A stretch of DNA of 64,000 nucleotides from Nannocystis punicea (GTDB lineage Bacteria; Myxococcota_A; Polyangia; Nannocystales; Nannocystaceae): NCBI RefSeq assembly GCF_026965555.1, contig NZ_CP114040.1, positions 8,406,001 through 8,470,000 on the forward strand. Direction: 5' to 3'. Within the stretch, counting starts at the first letter, position 1. Each line of letters opens with the position of its first letter. Position numbers and translations under genes: made by a program. Under the pieces are notes generated by a model. It made no database searches. It was not told where the DNA came from and worked only from the letters and a program-made list of their open reading frames with translations. This document shows, in pieces, positions 45,750 to 54,809 of the stretch.

Positions 45750-47183
45750 TCAGAGGCGCCTCAAGAATGCGACCAGGTCGCTCTTCTGTTCTCTGGTCAA
45801 AGCCTCGGGAGGGCCGATGTCACCGTCAGGGTCCGGCTCCTTCTCGCCAGGCAGGGTGAGGGATGGGAATTTGGCGAGCAGGTGGTCACTGTAGAGCGAG
45901 ACCACGTCCTCCAGGGTCTCCGAGATGTTGTTGTGCCAGTAGGGAGCAGTCCTCCCGATTCCACGCAACGTCGGGATGTCGAACGCCTCGAAGTCGTGGG
46001 GACTCCCTGTAATCACGGCGCGCCCCGGATCGGTGGTAAAGAACTGGGGGAAGAAGTTCGGCCCCGTGATGGGGTTGCCATCGGGGTCGACCGCGTCCGA
46101 GAATGGATCACCGGGCGGGAGAGCCGGAGGCAGATCCGCGAGGACTTCCGCGCGAGATGCGTCCTTGTAGAAGCGAAACCGGTAAGCCGGGAAGCTCACG
46201 TCCTTGGTGAAGCTCTCGTGCTCGGTGGCGCCCAGCTGAACCAGGAAGTTTTCCATCGCCGATCCGATGTTGATGAATTCATTCCCGGGCTGCGCCGCGA
46301 GCACCGGGATCGGGGGATTCGCGGCCGGGACTTCAAACAGCACGGTTCCGTCGGGTTTGAGCGCCGGAAAGGCCAAATCGTGCACAGCGCGGTCGACGAT
46401 CGTCGCCTTGTTGGCGCCCCCGTGACAGGACGCGCAGACCTTCTCGTATACCTCCCTGCCCCGCTCCTCCGCAGGAGACAGCTCCATCGCAGCCTCGACG
46501 TCGCTCACTTCGCCGAATTCGACCCCGCTCGCGAGCTCGTCGGCGACCTCGCGGGCGCGATCCGACGAGAAGACGCTGCGCTCGAACTCCGCGATGCGCT
46601 CGAGCTCGGCCTTGCTCGCCTGGCCTCCTCCGCTATGCCCCGTGAGGGCGCCTTGCGCTTGCTCCTCGAGCGTCTCCTCGCGTCCGTCCAATTGATAGGG
46701 TGCCGTCAACGCCGCGTCGGCGATCGAGGGCACTCCACGCCACACGAAGATCTTGCGATCGGGCGGCGTGGTCACGTTCCCCGCGTCGTCGATCACGTCC
46801 ATGTTGGCAGGCAACGGCAGCCACACGCGCACGAGCCCCTTCTTGAGGTGCTCGAAGGTCAACGTCTCGGCGCCGGGGTCGTCGGCATCGATCGCGGCGA
46901 ACAGCGGATCCTTCGGATTCGTCGCGAGCAATCGCGCGACGTGGTCGGGCGTCAGCGTGAAGTTGTCCTCCGGCACATGGCAGGTGGCGCAGGAGCGGCC
47001 GTTGGTGCCCTGGAAGGCGTCCTTGAAGAGCGGCTCCACGGGGACGGCCGGCTCGGTCGGTTCCGCCTTGGTGCCACAAGCGCTCGTCGCGAGCAGCGCG
47101 ATGGCGCCCATCGCCGCCAGGGAGGAGTGATTGCGTGCGCCTGCGGCCGGCTGGAGGTCTCCGGGGAGGGGAGGTTGGATCAT
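45750..47183 (-). CDS. dihaem cytochrome c peroxidase-family lipoprotein
   Basis: 477 residues. The lipobox LATSAC (Cys36) follows an extended leader. Two haem-c sites: CATCH (65-69) and CASCH (250-254). The C-terminal domain has RGIGRTAPYWHNNISETLED, the counterpart of the P-Y-x-H region of MauG/CcpA-type dihaem proteins, and a closing LVAFLRRL helix. Members act in the periplasm reducing peroxide or oxidising protein partners; which applies here cannot be told. The spacing between the two haem motifs (185 residues) is typical of the family. Confidence 0.88.
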   Translation of the reverse strand: MIQPPLPGDLQPAAGARNHSSLAAMGAIALLATSACGTKAEPTEPAVPVEPLFKDAFQGTNGRSCATCHVPEDNFTLTPDHVARLLATNPKDPLFAAIDADDPGAETLTFEHLKKGLVRVWLPLPANMDVIDDAGNVTTPPDRKIFVWRGVPSIADAALTAPYQLDGREETLEEQAQGALTGHSGGGQASKAELERIAEFERSVFSSDRAREVADELASGVEFGEVSDVEAAMELSPAEERGREVYEKVCASCHGGANKATIVDRAVHDLAFPALKPDGTVLFEVPAANPPIPVLAAQPGNEFINIGSAMENFLVQLGATEHESFTKDVSFPAYRFRFYKDASRAEVLADLPPALPPGDPFSDAVDPDGNPITGPNFFPQFFTTDPGRAVITGSPHDFEAFDIPTLRGIGRTAPYWHNNISETLEDVVSLYSDHLLAKFPSLTLPGEKEPDPDGDIGPPEALTREQKSDLVAFLRRL

Positions 47184-47375
47184 TCTGGGCTCCGTTCGAG
47201 GGTCAGAGGTTCATTCGACTCTCCCAGCGGGCGCTGTGCCCGGCCATTCTCTCCCGACGAGCCGTCGCGCGCTTGCGACGAGCCGTTCCGCGGTGTGCAC
47301 GAGCGGTCGTGTATCCTCGCCCCGTGCAGCTCCTGCTCCTCGCCGTGATGCCGACCTTCGCCCCCGGGACCCACC

Positions 47376-49352
47376 ATGGCTGACGTGCTCGCCATCGTCA
47401 GCGCCGCGCTGTTCGACAAGGCCCGCGACGCCCGCGGCAGGCCGCTGCGCAAGGGCTCCATCTGGGCCACCGACGCCTACGCGTCGACCAACAAGGCGAT
47501 CGCCGGCAAGCTCTCGGGCGACCTGTGGCTGGTGACGGTCCGCGACGAGGCGCTGTGGCTGGTCGCGGTGCTCGAGCGGCCGCGGCACGACGGGCGCGCG
47601 TGGCAGGCCGCGGCCAACGTCGTGCCGGTCGTCGACATCACCGAGCTGGCGTCCGAGCTCGAGTTCGACACCGGCTCGGGCGTCCACTGCGAGCGCATGG
47701 CGATGTCGCTGCAGACGCCGCGCGGGCTGACCGCAGGCGACGTAGCTCGGCTCAAGACCGCCGCGGCCGGCGCCGCCAGCTCCGAGATCGCCGGCGCCGA
47801 GCTCGACGCCGCGATCGTGAAGATCACCGCGGCCGTGCTGGGCCGCACCGAGGCCGAGGTGCGCGCCGATGGCGAGCGCTACGCGACGTTCCAGATCGAC
47901 GACGGCTTCGCCGAGCAGTACCTCGAGCGCATCGACTGGGCGAAGCTGTCGCTCGCGGTCGACGAGCCGTCCGAGTGGTTGTACGGCCGCCACGACTTCG
48001 ACCTGCGCGGCTCGCTGTTCGAGTCGGAGGCGTTCGAGCCCGAGGCCACCACGGACCGCGCGCTCAAGGCCCTGTTCGCGCGCCAGCGCGGCTGGCTGTA
48101 CGGCGAGCAGCTGGCCGCGCTGGTCGCCCAGAAGCGACTGCCCCGCGAGGTGCTCGCCGAGCTGAGCGTGATCGGCCGCCTGCGCGGCGGCACCTCGCTG
48201 ATCGAGGCGATGCGTTCGCTGCTGATGCTGATCGACTTCCCCGGGCACCAGCTCGAGCCGTGCGAGTACGCCGAGACGGACGAGGATTGGGTCGACCTGC
48301 TGGCGACGATCGAGCCGCCGGCCCTGCGCGAGCACCTCGCGCTGTACTTCCAGGAATCGCAGGCGGCGCGCTGCTGCGGCGCGTACTTCGAGGGCCCCCG
48401 TGCCCCCCGCGATGATGATGATGACCATGATGACCACGATGACGTCGATGACACCGACGCCGACGAGGTCGACGGCTGCATGATGTTCGCCGGCGACGAA
48501 CCGCGCCGCTACGAGCCGCTGGCGCAGTGGATGATCGGCGAGGGCCAGGGCACGTTCTGCCTGGTGCGGATCGTCGACGACACGATCGCCGCAGTGCCGG
48601 AGTTCGCCGGCCAGGCCCTGCTGCGCAAGCAGGCCAGACTGGCCCCGGGCGCGACCCCGCCGGCGAGCGGGCGCAGCGACGAGATCGTCGCGGAACCCCT
48701 GCGCGACCACCTCGTGCAGCTCGACGAGGACGATCCGCTGCGTGACCTGCTCGGCGACGGCGATCCGCACGCGAAGCTGGCCGCGCTCGCGGCCAACGTG
48801 CGCGGCATGGGTCAGTTGCTCGACACCGTCGACGGGTACATCGACGACGACGAGTACCGGACCGCGCTGATCGTGCTCGCGGCGTGCGGCCCGGCCGTGA
48901 AGCCGAAGCACCGCCCGCGGTTCGAGCACCTCCGCAGCGTCGCCCTCACGCGGCTGCGCTGCTTCCCGGAGGCGCTGGCCAGCGCCCAGCAGTGCCTCAA
49001 GGCGCTGCGCGGGGCCAAGACTTCCGACGTCCCCGCGGCCGAGGTCCACCAATTGCTCGCGCGCAGCGCCTATCACGTGGGTGAGCTCGCGCTCGCGCTC
49101 GATCACGCCGATCGGGCGCTCGCGCTCGAGCCCGTCTTCATGGCCGCGCACGCGACCCGCGGCTGCGTCCTGTTCGCCCAGGGCGACGCCAAGGCCGCGT
49201 TCAAGGCGCTGGAGAAGGCGATGAAGGCCGGCTCCGACCCCGATCCGCGATCCGAGCTGGCCGCCGATCCGAAGTACCGCAGCCTCGCGCTGCAGTACCG
49301 GATCCCCGTCGAGCTCAGCGACGTCGAGGCCGCCGCGCTCGGCGTCGAGTGA
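47376..49352 (+). CDS. large cytoplasmic protein of unknown function with TPR-like tail
   Basis: 658 residues, no signal peptide. The N-terminal 330 residues are mixed alpha/beta (FDLRGSLFESEAFEPEATTD, GWLYGEQLAALVAQKRLPRE). At about residues 345-370 there is an Asp/His-rich stretch encoded by a GATGAC-type microsatellite (48406-48470), possibly metal-binding. The C-terminal 200 residues form TPR-type helix pairs (LDTVDGYIDDDEYRTALIVL, ALDHADRALALEPVFMAAHA). No family recognised. It stands alone, divergent from the peroxidase gene. Confidence 0.8.
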   Translation: MADVLAIVSAALFDKARDARGRPLRKGSIWATDAYASTNKAIAGKLSGDLWLVTVRDEALWLVAVLERPRHDGRAWQAAANVVPVVDITELASELEFDTGSGVHCERMAMSLQTPRGLTAGDVARLKTAAAGAASSEIAGAELDAAIVKITAAVLGRTEAEVRADGERYATFQIDDGFAEQYLERIDWAKLSLAVDEPSEWLYGRHDFDLRGSLFESEAFEPEATTDRALKALFARQRGWLYGEQLAALVAQKRLPREVLAELSVIGRLRGGTSLIEAMRSLLMLIDFPGHQLEPCEYAETDEDWVDLLATIEPPALREHLALYFQESQAARCCGAYFEGPRAPRDDDDDHDDHDDVDDTDADEVDGCMMFAGDEPRRYEPLAQWMIGEGQGTFCLVRIVDDTIAAVPEFAGQALLRKQARLAPGATPPASGRSDEIVAEPLRDHLVQLDEDDPLRDLLGDGDPHAKLAALAANVRGMGQLLDTVDGYIDDDEYRTALIVLAACGPAVKPKHRPRFEHLRSVALTRLRCFPEALASAQQCLKALRGAKTSDVPAAEVHQLLARSAYHVGELALALDHADRALALEPVFMAAHATRGCVLFAQGDAKAAFKALEKAMKAGSDPDPRSELAADPKYRSLALQYRIPVELSDVEAAALGVE

Positions 49353-49409
49353 CGCCGCGGCTCGCCACGATCACGTCGTGGGTGGCGCCTCTGGCATGCT
49401 CGCCGGGCG

Positions 49410-50069
49410 TCAGCGGATGTCGTCGACGCTCACGCCGACTCGCTCGGCGTAGAGGCCGAGGGTGCGTTGCCAGGCCGGGCGGGCGAAGGACCGCTCGTAG
49501 TAGGCCTTGATCCGCGGATACGGCTCCATCAGGTCGGTCTTGCGGATGCCGCGCAGGACGCAGGCCATCAGGATGTCGGCGACGGTGAAATCGGCGCAGG
49601 CGATCCACTCGCGGCCTTCGAGGCGGCGCTCGAGGTCACCGAGCCAGCGGCCGGCGATCTTGCGCGCCCCTTCCTTGACCTGGTGAGCGACCTTGTCGCG
49701 GTCGAAGATCTCGATGAAATCGAGGCACACCAGGGTCGGCTCGACGGTGCTGACCGCGGCGAAGCACCACTGGACGACGCGAGTGCGGCCCTGGACGTCG
49801 CCCGGGATCAGCTTGCCGGCCTTCTCGGCCAGGTAGAGCACCACCGCCGCCGACTCGGCCACGATGAAGCCGTCATCGTCGATCACCGGCGCCTGGTGGA
49901 AGGGGCTGATCCGGCTGAAGGCCTCGCCGTCGAGCTCGCCGCCGGTGTGGTCGAGCGCGTGGACTCGATACGGCAGCCCGGTCTCCTCGAGCGCCCACTG
50001 CGCTCGTAGGTCCTTCGTCTCGCCGCGCCCCTCGGGAAAAATGCGTCCGAAGCCATAGAGCGTGATCAT
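49410..50069 (-). CDS. glutathione S-transferase
   Basis: 219 residues from ATG 50069, with GGAGG 5 bases upstream. The thioredoxin-like half begins MITLYGFGRIFPEGRG and carries SRISPFHQAPVIDDDGFIVA, with the cis-Pro (APVI) and the ES/A-type glutathione gamma-Glu-binding motif (AESAAVVLYLAE). The helical half ends with GREWIACADFTVADILMACV and RIKAYYERSFARPAWQRTL, both classic GST signatures. It conjugates glutathione or detoxifies peroxides; the class and substrate are unclear. Confidence 0.93.
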   Translation of the reverse strand: MITLYGFGRIFPEGRGETKDLRAQWALEETGLPYRVHALDHTGGELDGEAFSRISPFHQAPVIDDDGFIVAESAAVVLYLAEKAGKLIPGDVQGRTRVVQWCFAAVSTVEPTLVCLDFIEIFDRDKVAHQVKEGARKIAGRWLGDLERRLEGREWIACADFTVADILMACVLRGIRKTDLMEPYPRIKAYYERSFARPAWQRTLGLYAERVGVSVDDIR

Positions 50070-50746
50070 CTCGTCCTCCGATCGGCGGCCGGATCCACCG
50101 GCCCACGCCGAAGAGTGCCACACCCCGGGCGGCCTCGCCCGCGTCGGAGCACGCCGACGACCAGGATCCGCACGTCACGTGAGGATCGCACGCAGGGCGC
50201 TCCAAACATCGTTCCAAGGTCGAGTTCGGTCCGGTGCTCGGTGGCATCCTGTGCACGCGACGCGAGCCCCCTGCGGGCCCATGTGGGCCAGGCAATCGCG
50301 AGAACAGCGAGAATCTCGACATATCGGCACGAATTTTCGAGTCGTCCGGGAGATCGTCGATCGGATCCTCGTGATGGACCGCGTCGTCGACCGGCACCCT
50401 ATTTCCCATTCATGATGCAGCCTCCTCGATCGACGCCGCGACCCGCCACGAGAAGCGCGGGCGCCGTGGCGGATGCGGATCGAGGACACGCATGCGATCG
50501 CCACATTTGCGGGAGACGGCGCCGTCGACTGGCGGCACGAGGGCACGAAGCCGGACCATGGACTCGTCGGTAGTCATGTCGGCACGGGCTCCGCCGCCAC
50601 GCCGCCCCCCAACGCGCTGAGCTTCATCGGCCGCGCGATCGTCGACCACTGCGGCCACCTGCGGAAGATCCGCGCGGGCGCTTGCTCGACCTCCTGCGCC
50701 TACCGCGAGCACGAGCCGGCGCGCCGGTCTGATAGCATCCGGGGCG
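50070..50746. other. divergent intergenic region between GST and kinase
   Basis: About 680 bases. Open frames exist on both strands, one with a chance CTGCH on the minus strand near 50230, but none has codon bias. Only the GST ribosome site is clear. Confidence 0.4.
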
Positions 50747-52564
50747 ATGAGCATCGCCACCGCCCCGACCCAGCCCGGCGCGCGCTTCGACGGCGCGGAG
50801 CTCGCCGAGATCGCCACGGCACTCGGGCGTGAGTACACGATCGAGCGCGAGCTCGGGCGCGGCGGCATGGGCGTCGTGCTGCTCGCGCGCGACCTCCGGC
50901 TCGAGCGTCTGGTCGCGATCAAGGTGCTGCCGCGCGAGCGGGCCGCCGACGCTGCGCACCGCCAGCGGTTCCTCCGCGAGGCGAGGACGGCGGCGAAGCT
51001 GTCGCACCCGAACATCGTGCCGACCCTCCACGCCGACGAGGCCGGCGCGTTCGCGTACTTCACGATGCCGTACGTCGACGGCGAGACGCTCGCCGAGCGC
51101 GTGCAGAGCCGCGGCCAGCTGGCGGCGCGCGAGGTCGTGCGGCTGCTCCGCGAGGTCGCGTGGGCGCTGGCCTACGCGCACGCGCATGGAGTCGTGCACC
51201 GCGACATCAAGCCGGAGAACATCCTCGTCGAGCGCGCGACCGGCCGCGTGCTCGTCAACGACTTCGGGATCGCGTTCGAGGCCCAGGCGTCGCGGCTGAC
51301 CGGCGACGACCACATGGTCGGGACCGCGGCGTTCATGAGCCCCGAGCAGATCCTCGGGCGCGAGCTCGACGGCCGCAGCGACCTCTACTCGCTCGGCGTG
51401 GTCGGTTTCTGGCTGCTCGCCGGCCAGCACCCGTTCGAGGGCGCCGCGACGCCGACGGTGCTCGTCAAGCACGCGACCGAGCCGGCCCCGCCGCTGCGAA
51501 CGCTCGTCCCCGAGGTCCCCGCGGGCCTCGCCGCGGCGATCGACCGCTGCCTCGCCAAGGAGCCCGACGCGCGCTGGCCGTCGGGCGAAGCACTCGCCGA
51601 GGCGCTCGCCGCCGTCGAGGACGACCTCGCCGGCGTGCCCGCGCGCACCGGCGGCGACCGCCTGCTCGACGAGCGCGAGGTCTCGGTCGTGCTGCAGCGC
51701 GCCGCCCAGTTGCAGGCCGACGCCGCCCGCCGCGTCGAGGAGCGCTCACGAGCCACGACCTCGCCTGGGCCGACGACTGCCAGCGCGCTGCGGGTGTCGG
51801 AGGTCCAGGCCGCCGCGGCCGAGGCGGGCATCGCCGCGGAGTTCGTGGCGATCGCCGCCGCCGAGCTGCCCGCTGGCGGCGCGCTCGCGGTCCCGGCGGT
51901 CCCGGCGGCCGCGGAGGGCCGCTGGGCCGTGCGCCTGTTCGGCAAGGACGTGCGCCAGATCGTCGCCTCGCGGGTGTTCCGCGCGCCGGCGAAGGCCGTG
52001 CTCGACGCGCTCGCGCACGTGTGGCAGGCGAGCCCGTACAACCTGCGTCTGCTCGACGCCGTCGGCCCGCACCCGCTCGACGGCGGCACGGTGACGTTCC
52101 GCGTGCCGAAGTTCACCTTCAACTCCGACGGCTCCGCCAACGGCGGCTTCTCTTATTACATGTACGTGCTGGGGATCCGCCAGGTCCGCCTGACGATGCA
52201 GCGCCGCGGCCGCGACGCGATCGAGTGCACGGTGACCGCCGATCTGCACGAGACGATCGCGTCCGGTCGCAGGCTATTCTATCCAATGATGGGCATCACG
52301 ACGGCGGTCGCCGGCGGCGTTGTCGGCACGGCGATGTTCATGATGCTGATCCCGCTCCTCGCCGCACTCGCCACCCTCGGCGTCGTCGCCACGACGTACG
52401 GCGGCCTCTACAAGCTCACCCACATCGGCTACGCCTACTATTTTCGCAACGCGCAGGAGTGCCTCGAGACGCTGCTCGCCGACGTCGACGCCAACCTGCG
52501 CACGCAGGCGGTGTTCGGCAACATGCCCGCCCCGCGGCCGGCGCTGTCGCGCGGAGAAGACTGA
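50747..52564 (+). CDS. Ser/Thr protein kinase with C-terminal membrane region
   Basis: 605 residues. PknB-type kinase: GRGGMG (37-42), Lys59, HRDIKPEN (151-158), DFG (172-174), MSPE (197-200). After residue 290 a helical/coiled stretch (VVLQRAAQLQADAARRVEER) leads to a beta-rich domain (FRAPAKAVLDALAHVWQASP, TVTFRVPKFTFNSDG) that I do not recognise; a steroidogenic/SRPBCC-type lipid-binding fold is one possibility. Two hydrophobic segments lie at about 513-560 (AVAGGVVGTAMFMMLIPLLA). The kinase is likely tethered to the membrane by its C-terminus, unlike the classical PknB layout. Confidence 0.9.
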   Translation: MSIATAPTQPGARFDGAELAEIATALGREYTIERELGRGGMGVVLLARDLRLERLVAIKVLPRERAADAAHRQRFLREARTAAKLSHPNIVPTLHADEAGAFAYFTMPYVDGETLAERVQSRGQLAAREVVRLLREVAWALAYAHAHGVVHRDIKPENILVERATGRVLVNDFGIAFEAQASRLTGDDHMVGTAAFMSPEQILGRELDGRSDLYSLGVVGFWLLAGQHPFEGAATPTVLVKHATEPAPPLRTLVPEVPAGLAAAIDRCLAKEPDARWPSGEALAEALAAVEDDLAGVPARTGGDRLLDEREVSVVLQRAAQLQADAARRVEERSRATTSPGPTTASALRVSEVQAAAAEAGIAAEFVAIAAAELPAGGALAVPAVPAAAEGRWAVRLFGKDVRQIVASRVFRAPAKAVLDALAHVWQASPYNLRLLDAVGPHPLDGGTVTFRVPKFTFNSDGSANGGFSYYMYVLGIRQVRLTMQRRGRDAIECTVTADLHETIASGRRLFYPMMGITTAVAGGVVGTAMFMMLIPLLAALATLGVVATTYGGLYKLTHIGYAYYFRNAQECLETLLADVDANLRTQAVFGNMPAPRPALSRGED

Positions 52565-52566
52565 TC

Positions 52567-52631
52567 GGGCATGTTCTACACGCCATGTCCTGATCTGGTT
52601 CTACGTGCGCCGACAGGACGGCATGTTCGGG
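52567..52631. promoter_or_regulatory. cluster of CATGT words between convergent genes
   Basis: GGGCATGTTC (52567-52576), CGCCATGTCCTGAT (52581-52594) and GGCATGTTCGGG (52620-52631) lie between the ends of the kinase and P450 genes. The middle word shares CATGTCCTGAT with the element near 38504. Role unknown. Confidence 0.25.
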
Positions 52632-52689
52632 CGCTACCGACAATCGCCGCGGGCGGCCTGATATGATTCGCCGCCGGCGGGCCGCGCGT

Positions 52690-53940
52690 TCATGCGTTCG
52701 TCCCGCGGGGCGCAGCGTCCCACGCGAGCGGCAGGCGCTCGTATCCCCGCAGGAGGATGAACGCGCGGCGCTCCGCCGGCCGGGTCGGGTGGAGGCGGAC
52801 GCCGGGGAGGCGCGCGAGCAGGCGTTCGAACGCGATGCGGCCCTCGAGGCGCGCGAGCGCGTTGCCGACGCAGTAATGAATGCCCTTCGAGAACGCGAGG
52901 TGCGGGGTCGCGGGGCGGCGGCGGATGTCGAACACGTCGGGGTCGACGTACGCCTGCTCGTCGCGGTTCGCCGAGCCGTACAGCAGGAACAGCCGCGCGC
53001 CGGCCGGCAGCGCGACGCCTGCGAGCGTGGTGTCGACGGTCACGCGGCGAAACATCCCCCGGACGGGCGCCTCCATGCGCAAGATCTCGTCGACCGCGTC
53101 GGGGACGAGCGACGGGTCGGCGCGGAGGGCCGCGAGCTGCTCGGGGTGGGCCATGAGCAACGCCATGCCGTGGCCGATCATGTCGGTGGTCGTCTCGTGG
53201 CCCGCGGCGAGCAGGTCGATCGCGTTGGAGACCGCCTCCTGCATCGTCAGCGGCGCGGTGCCGCCGATGTCGACCGGCGCGAGCAGGGTCAGCAGATCGC
53301 CGCGCGGCTCGTGGACCCGGGCCTCGATGTGCGCGCCGAAGTAGCGCTGCAGGTCCACGAACTCGCGGGCGCATTCGGCCAGCAGCGCCGGCGGGGCGAC
53401 GCCCGCGAGCAGGATCTGCTTCGCGTTCGATCCGCGCTTGAGCCGCGGCAGATCGGACCGCGGGACCCCGAGCAGCTCGCCGATCACCGTGCCGGGCAGC
53501 GGGAACGCGAAGCGCTCGATCAGCTCGACCTCGCCGTCGTGCATGAACCCGTCGATCAGCTCGTCGGCGATCGCGCGGACCTTCGGCTCGAGCGCCGCGA
53601 CCCGCTGCGGCGACAGGGCTTTATTGAAGACGTTGCGCACGCGCGTGTGGTCAGGCGGGTCGCTCTGGACCAGCGACTGGAATTCCAGATAGCCGCTCCG
53701 CAGGATGTCCGTCACCTCGTCCGGGAACACCGCCGAGGACTCGAGCGCGGCGGCCGAGGAGAACCGCTCGGTGTCGCGGACGACCGCGGCGATGTCGGCG
53801 TAGCGGGTCACCACCCACGCGCCCAGGCTCTCGGCGAAGAACACGGGCCGCTCGCGGCGCGCCCGCGCGTACAGGGGATACGGATCGTCGATCTGATCCG
53901 GCGCCATAGGATTGAAGGCTGTGCTGAGATCCGTGGCCAT
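52690..53940 (-). CDS. cytochrome P450
   Basis: 416 residues, standard bacterial class I length. All signatures are intact: I-helix AGHETT (246-251), ExxR as EILR (285-288), and the haem loop FSKGIHYCVGNALAR with Cys357 as ligand. The N-terminus (FNPMAPDQIDDPYPLYARAR) and SDPPDHTRVRNVFNKAL are also typical. It needs a ferredoxin/reductase partner, none of which is encoded nearby. The substrate is unknown. It converges with the kinase gene. Confidence 0.95.
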   Translation of the reverse strand: MATDLSTAFNPMAPDQIDDPYPLYARARRERPVFFAESLGAWVVTRYADIAAVVRDTERFSSAAALESSAVFPDEVTDILRSGYLEFQSLVQSDPPDHTRVRNVFNKALSPQRVAALEPKVRAIADELIDGFMHDGEVELIERFAFPLPGTVIGELLGVPRSDLPRLKRGSNAKQILLAGVAPPALLAECAREFVDLQRYFGAHIEARVHEPRGDLLTLLAPVDIGGTAPLTMQEAVSNAIDLLAAGHETTTDMIGHGMALLMAHPEQLAALRADPSLVPDAVDEILRMEAPVRGMFRRVTVDTTLAGVALPAGARLFLLYGSANRDEQAYVDPDVFDIRRRPATPHLAFSKGIHYCVGNALARLEGRIAFERLLARLPGVRLHPTRPAERRAFILLRGYERLPLAWDAAPRGTNA

Positions 53941-54084
53941 GAGCGCAGACTACCCTCCGGCGATGCATCGAGGGAACGCGCGGACCTGCGCGGTCGGTCG
54001 GCGATGCGGCGCTTGCGGGCGGCCCGGCCCGGCCGCGCGCGGGCGCGGACGGACGGGCTCCTGGCTGCGTCGAGGTCGACGTCG

Positions 54085-54603
54085 TCACTCCCGGGTCGCG
54101 TGCGGCTCTGGCGGGCGGCGGCGGAGGACCCGGACGAGCAAGAGCAGGCAGGGCACCAAGATCAGCAGGCCGAGGACGAGCCCGGCGATCGGGTCGCCGA
54201 GCGGCGCGGCGCCGGCGTTCACCGGGCGGCTCACCCACGGGTCTTCTGGCAGGTAGCGCACCGCGACCTTCCTCGCCGCGCGGGCTGCGTTCCAGTCGTC
54301 CTCGGGCAGCGCCGTCCACAGGCCCTCGCGGCCGGTCCCGTCGCTGAGCGTGTACGTCTCCGCCCCGCCCGGGAGCGTGAACGCGTACTGGACCTCATAC
54401 GAGGCCCCGATCTTGCGCGACGTCATCACCCGCGTGTCGAGCACGTCGGCCTCGACGATGTCGCCGCCGCTGCGCAGGCGCAGCTCCGCGGCGGTGTCGA
54501 CGACGCCGAGGTAGGTGATCGTCCCGCCGATCAGCGCTCCGACGCAGAGCCCGAGGATCACGCCGAGCAAGGATGTGCGGGTGCCTGCATGCGGGTCGGT
54601 CAT
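54085..54603 (-). CDS. DUF3592-like membrane protein
   Basis: 172 residues. The N-terminal helix LLGVILGLCVGALIGGTITY and C-terminal helix GLVLGLLILVPCLLLLVRVL flank a beta domain with EADVLDTRVM, SYEVQYAFTLPGGAETYTLS and KVAVRYLPEDPWVSRPV, the usual layout of DUF3592 proteins. Function of the family is unknown. It lies 144 bases beyond the P450 gene's start, same strand. Confidence 0.75.
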   Translation of the reverse strand: MTDPHAGTRTSLLGVILGLCVGALIGGTITYLGVVDTAAELRLRSGGDIVEADVLDTRVMTSRKIGASYEVQYAFTLPGGAETYTLSDGTGREGLWTALPEDDWNAARAARKVAVRYLPEDPWVSRPVNAGAAPLGDPIAGLVLGLLILVPCLLLLVRVLRRRPPEPHATRE

Positions 54604-54687
54604 GGCCGCATTCTCGCAGATCGCCGGCTCGCCGGTCCGCGGCCGGTGCGTGCGCGACCTCCAGCGCGCGGGCGCCGGAGACGTATG

Positions 54688-54800
54688 TCACCAGGCCCGG
54701 GTGCGCATGCCGATGATACCGCTCAGGAGCAGCCACAGCGTCATGCCGAAGCACGCGACGGCGGCCGTGCTCGCCAGCTCGAGGCGGCCCGAAGCTCCGA
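54688..54800 (-). pseudogene. possible remnant of a membrane protein
   Basis: The minus strand encodes LELASTAAVACFGMTLWLLL then SGIIGMRTRAW and a stop at 54688, which looks like a transmembrane C-terminus. No start codon with a ribosome site is present and the frame runs into the LysR gene end. It could be a trimmed gene end. Confidence 0.25.
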
Positions 54801-54809
54801 CGCAAGCCT

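Noticed and set aside
50175..50546. Minus-strand frame with a CTGCH motif
   Set aside because: No codon bias or other cytochrome features; chance match.
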